From positions 1-5,975 of the forward strand of contig JAEZZY010000055.1 in the NCBI GenBank assembly GCA_023418315.1: a DNA stretch of 5,975 bases. The letters run 5' to 3'. The DNA is from Bacteroidota bacterium. Lineage in GTDB: Bacteria > Bacteroidota > Bacteroidia > Chitinophagales > Chitinophagaceae. The position numbers and the translations under genes were made by a program. Under the pieces are notes generated by a model that saw nothing but the letters and a program-made list of their open reading frames with translations, did not search any database and had not been told where the DNA came from. Shown one piece after another: positions 5,715 to 5,975 of the stretch (positions within the stretch are counted from its first letter, which is position 1; each line of letters starts with the position of its first letter).

Positions 5715-5975
5715 CTACAGAAATAAATCGCTCGCTATGCTATCGGCAAACAGCTTTCCCCGGCGCGTGAGGTAGAGCGTAGCCTCCTCATTAATCATCA
5801 TGCCTTGTTCTTGAAAACGATAAGATTTCTTTATCAGCTCCGCTTGATAATCCGCCCCAAACTGCCGGGCTATATTTTGCAAATCGCAGCCCCATTGCGT
5901 CCGCAGCGAAGTCATAATGTACTCATTAAAGCGGTCTTCCGGCGTCAGGATTTCTTCCTCGTAATTGAGTACTCC
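5715..5975 (-). CDS. hemW: HemW-type radical SAM heme chaperone, C-terminal part (cut by window edge)
   Basis: The last 86 codons of a gene that enters from beyond base 5975; the frame is open to the edge with no start needed inside. The text EEEILTPEDRFNEYIMTSL followed by RTQWGCDL is the HemN C-terminal domain of HemW and related proteins, and the closing RRGKLFADSIASDLF is the typical HemW end. HemW inserts haem into respiratory enzymes; true HemN is the oxygen-independent coproporphyrinogen III oxidase. The radical SAM CxxxCxxC motif would be in the missing part, so HemW versus HemN rests on the C-terminal style alone. It ends with TAG, 187 nt before ric, and is probably a separate transcription unit. 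A Met in the middle could be mistaken for the start of a small gene of 66 residues; it is internal. Confidence 0.88.
   Translation of the reverse strand, partial: GVLNYEEEILTPEDRFNEYIMTSLRTQWGCDLQNIARQFGADYQAELIKKSYRFQEQGMMINEEATLYLTRRGKLFADSIASDLFL

Noticed and set aside
5715..5915. A free-standing small protein of 66 residues starting at the ATG at 5915
   Set aside because: The frame stays open upstream to the window edge and reads as continuous HemW C-terminal sequence, so this Met is internal.

Overview
The window is a densely packed stretch of a Bacteroidota chromosome, perhaps from the Chitinophaga/Sphingobacteria side, though the exact lineage cannot be fixed from sequence alone. The evidence is a Porin_O_P-type outer-membrane porin, a Bacteroidota-style Crp-family regulator, A-rich leaders without Shine-Dalgarno sequences, and three intergenic TAnnTTTG boxes (the Bacteroidota -7 promoter element), each placed just upstream of a gene. 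All seven genes lie on the minus strand, so transcription runs from high to low coordinates. I see no mobile element, tRNA, rRNA or CRISPR, and no gene-free stretch over 300 bases; the longest gap is the 187 nt at 5528-5714.

Right end (5715-5975): the C-terminal 86 codons of a HemW-type radical SAM heme chaperone. The 187-nt gap after it holds a perfect 11-6-11 inverted repeat and a -7 box that probably drive the next cluster.

Middle (2416-5527): four closely spaced genes that look like one operon. In order they are ric (ScdA/YtfE di-iron protein for iron-sulfur cluster repair), a Crp/FNR-family regulator, a 12-helix membrane protein that looks like a reduced heme-copper oxidase subunit I, and ogt (O6-alkylguanine-DNA methyltransferase). 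Spacings are 39, 11 and 14 nt. My reading is a nitrosative-stress cassette: sensing (Crp), cluster repair (Ric), a membrane haem protein that may bind or reduce NO, and repair of DNA alkylated by nitrosation products. This is inference from neighbourhood and family knowledge. The membrane protein is the least understood and most interesting part.

Left end (1-2300): a phosphate-uptake module, consisting of an outer-membrane porin of the phosphate-selective O/P family, a DUF47/PhoU-like Pit accessory protein, and the start of a PiT-family inner-membrane phosphate transporter cut by the window edge. The porin and the DUF47-pit pair each have a promoter candidate of their own.

Three genes have longer reading frames that open at TTG codons (2321, 4193, 5602). 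In each case a downstream ATG is preferred, and for two of them the TTG lies inside the predicted promoter box.
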